Assembly (NCBI GenBank): GCA_029834535.1 | Contig: JAQMWT010000685.1 | Span: forward strand, 62,001 to 126,000 | DNA from: Chrysophaeum taylorii | Lineage: Eukaryota > Sar > Pelagophyceae > Pelagomonadales > Pelagomonadaceae | DNA: 64,000 nt | Reading direction: 5' to 3' | Shown here: piece by piece, positions 62,863 to 64,000 of the stretch | Position numbering within the stretch: position 1 is the stretch's first letter | Layout of the letters: each line of letters begins with the position of its first letter | Position numbers and translations under genes: made by a program | Notes under the pieces: generated by a model | Told to the model about the DNA's origin: nothing | Databases searched by the model: none | Seen by the model: the letters and a program-made list of their open reading frames with translations, nothing else

Positions 62863-63777
62863 CTACGACGAGAGGAAAGGCGCCGCCGCCGCCGGCTCGT
62901 TGTTGTTGTCGAAGTCTTGGAATATGTCAAAGCGCTGCTGCGTCTTTGGAAGTAGCGTGGCCACGCGCCTGCCGATGGCCGCTTCGGGCCATCTCGATGG
63001 CAGCTGCGCGTTTTCCTTGGCGCGGCCCATCCTGGTGCCAAAGTCGGGCCAGTCGTCTGCGTTGCCGGGGTCTTCCGGGAGGGCGGCGCGGAGGTCGTCA
63101 TCGACGAAGACCGAAATCGCGGAGGAAGACGCGCCTGTCTCGCGTGGCGGCGGAGCGGTGGGTTGCTGGCGCGGCCGACGGGCGCGGCCGACGTTGGCGA
63201 GGGGCTGACGGGGTGCTGGTTCTTGGGGGGCGGCGATGTCGCGGGCGGCCAAACGGACCTCAAAGTCGGCTCGTCGTTTCTGGAGAATATCGAGCGGCTC
63301 GGCCTGCTTAGCGATACCCTTGGCGTAGACGTCGGCTGCCAGCTTGCGCTTACCCTGGGCTTCGGCCGCGAGGGCCCAGGCGATCCAGAAGGCCGCGACC
63401 TGGTCGCCAATCTTGCGCTGGCGCATGAACCGGAACGCCTCGTCTGGCTCGACGAGCGCGTCGACGTAGTCGAGCCAGACCGCGACGTACCGCGGGTCGT
63501 CACGGTATGCGTCGGCGTCCTTGAAGGCTCGCGCGCACCGCTCGCGGATGTCGACTGCCTTCCCCGAGTCCCGCGGGAAGGCCTCTTCGCAGAACCGCAC
63601 GTACTCGAGCCACGGCTCGATGGTCGACGCGCTCGCGACGAGCGCTTCGAACCTCGACACCTCCGCCTGTCGCGAGACGCCGCACGACACCTCCCGGAGC
63701 GCCGACGGGTCGCGCCCGCGCTTCAGCGGCGCGACGTTTTCCTTGGACACCTCCCACGCCGGCGGCGGTTCCTCCAT
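62863..63777 (-). CDS. MAD3: MAD3/BUBR1-type spindle checkpoint protein
   Basis: 304 residues. A KEN box sits at 12-14 within WEVSKENVAPLKRGRD, the classic N-terminal context of Mad3/BubR1. The Mad3/BUB1 homology I (TPR-like) domain follows: EPWLEYVRFCEEAFP, the IRERCARAF helix, DPRYVAVWLDYVD, and KIGDQVAAFWIAWALAAEAQGKRKLAADVY with QKRRADFEVRL. A second KEN (254-256, AKENAQ) lies near the C-terminus. No kinase domain is present, so this is the Mad3 form. Mad3/BubR1 blocks APC/C-Cdc20 until chromosomes are attached, with KEN1 as pseudosubstrate. The ATG at 63,777 puts KEN1 near the N-terminus as in the family; the frame is open to 63,810. Confidence 0.93.
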   Translation of the reverse strand: MEEPPPAWEVSKENVAPLKRGRDPSALREVSCGVSRQAEVSRFEALVASASTIEPWLEYVRFCEEAFPRDSGKAVDIRERCARAFKDADAYRDDPRYVAVWLDYVDALVEPDEAFRFMRQRKIGDQVAAFWIAWALAAEAQGKRKLAADVYAKGIAKQAEPLDILQKRRADFEVRLAARDIAAPQEPAPRQPLANVGRARRPRQQPTAPPPRETGASSSAISVFVDDDLRAALPEDPGNADDWPDFGTRMGRAKENAQLPSRWPEAAIGRRVATLLPKTQQRFDIFQDFDNNNEPAAAAPFLSS

Positions 63778-63848
63778 CGCACCTAACGGCCTCAACGGCC
63801 CAGGAACCAACGGACGGTTAGTATTAGTTAGAAGTCAACACTGCCACC

Positions 63849-64000
63849 TCAGTAGTAGGTGGCCATCGCCGCCACCATGATGGGGCTGCGCGCCTCCTTC
63901 TTTCTCGCCAGCGCCGTCGGCTTGGTGATCGTCGTGAAGCCCCCGAAGACGCGGCACCACACGTCGTCGTCGTTGGCATCATCCTCCTCATCGAACACGG
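63849..64000 (-). CDS. Possible C-terminal exon of a gene running off the right edge
   Basis: The minus strand is open from base 64,000 to a TGA at 63,849-63,851 and reads as an acidic stretch followed by VWCRVFGGFTTITKPTALA, then RKKEARSPIMVAAMATYY. The composition looks natural, but no family is recognised. The same DNA on the plus strand starts at 63,877 with ATG in a GCCACCATGATGG context, followed by a hydrophobic signal-like peptide (MMGLRASFFLASAVGLVIVV) open to the edge. Only one of the two is likely real; the window is too short to decide. Confidence 0.4.
   Translation of the reverse strand, partial: VFDEEDDANDDDVWCRVFGGFTTITKPTALARKKEARSPIMVAAMATYY

Overview
This window reads as nuclear DNA of a GC-rich, gene-dense single-celled eukaryote, most likely a photosynthetic stramenopile or another alga with a secondary plastid. 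The grounds are spliceosomal introns with clean GT..AG ends; two proteins that start with a signal peptide followed by a Phe-led transit-like segment (33,407-35,095 and 54,422-56,989); a cellulose synthase-like glycosyltransferase; and a Ty1/copia element. No species can be named from sequence alone. Coding regions have very high GC at third positions. About 34 introns could be placed by matching protein families across open frames, and 22 of them are only 36-45 bp long. Several genes (LYR-motif protein, phosphomevalonate kinase, G-patch protein, FKBP, METTL-like methyltransferase) are therefore broken into short exons and have no long open frame.

Layout. 1-6.3 kb: a large cellulose synthase-like GT2 protein (minus strand, runs off the left edge) divergent from a type II membrane GH5 endoglucanase. 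7.4-12.7 kb: LYR-motif protein, a PH-domain/Sec6 exocyst protein, and a MYND-finger ubiquitin protease. 12.7-16.2 kb: gene-poor, with a decayed LINE. 16.2-19.7 kb: a coiled-coil protein and acetyl-CoA synthetase. 19.7-30.5 kb: a repeat-rich accessory block with a PH-like gene fragment, an 830-bp inverted-repeat element, GTCGAC-core repeats, and a young but broken Copia element that itself carries a non-LTR insertion.

30.5-42.8 kb: a dense gene cluster with a sulfotransferase whose stop codon lies in a retroposon tail, an animal-type phosphomevalonate kinase, a small membrane protein, a CGL160-like plastid membrane protein fused to a guanylate-kinase-like domain, ATP23, a CTFxP-repeat coiled-coil protein, RAD51D, a GFA/CENP-V protein, riboflavin kinase, a membrane DnaJ protein, an FKBP and an FAD oxidoreductase. 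43-44 kb: a possible small spliced gene and a broken copy of the FAD oxidoreductase. 44.1-51.9 kb: a 2.57-kilo-residue Furry-like scaffold. 52.1-63.8 kb: a G-patch protein, an Sfp-type phosphopantetheinyl transferase, a plastid-type ABC-F protein, a methyltransferase, a two-pore-type potassium channel, DNAJC17, mitochondrial citrate synthase and MAD3/BUBR1. The last 150 bp hold the edge of another gene.

Most genes are housekeeping and unlinked in function. The exception is the divergent GT2/GH5 pair, which looks like a cell-wall glucan synthesis and trimming unit. Several other genes also start head to head within about 60-200 bp (LYR/Sec6, PMVK/small membrane protein, ABC-F/methyltransferase, K+ channel/DNAJC17), which fits a compact genome with shared promoters.
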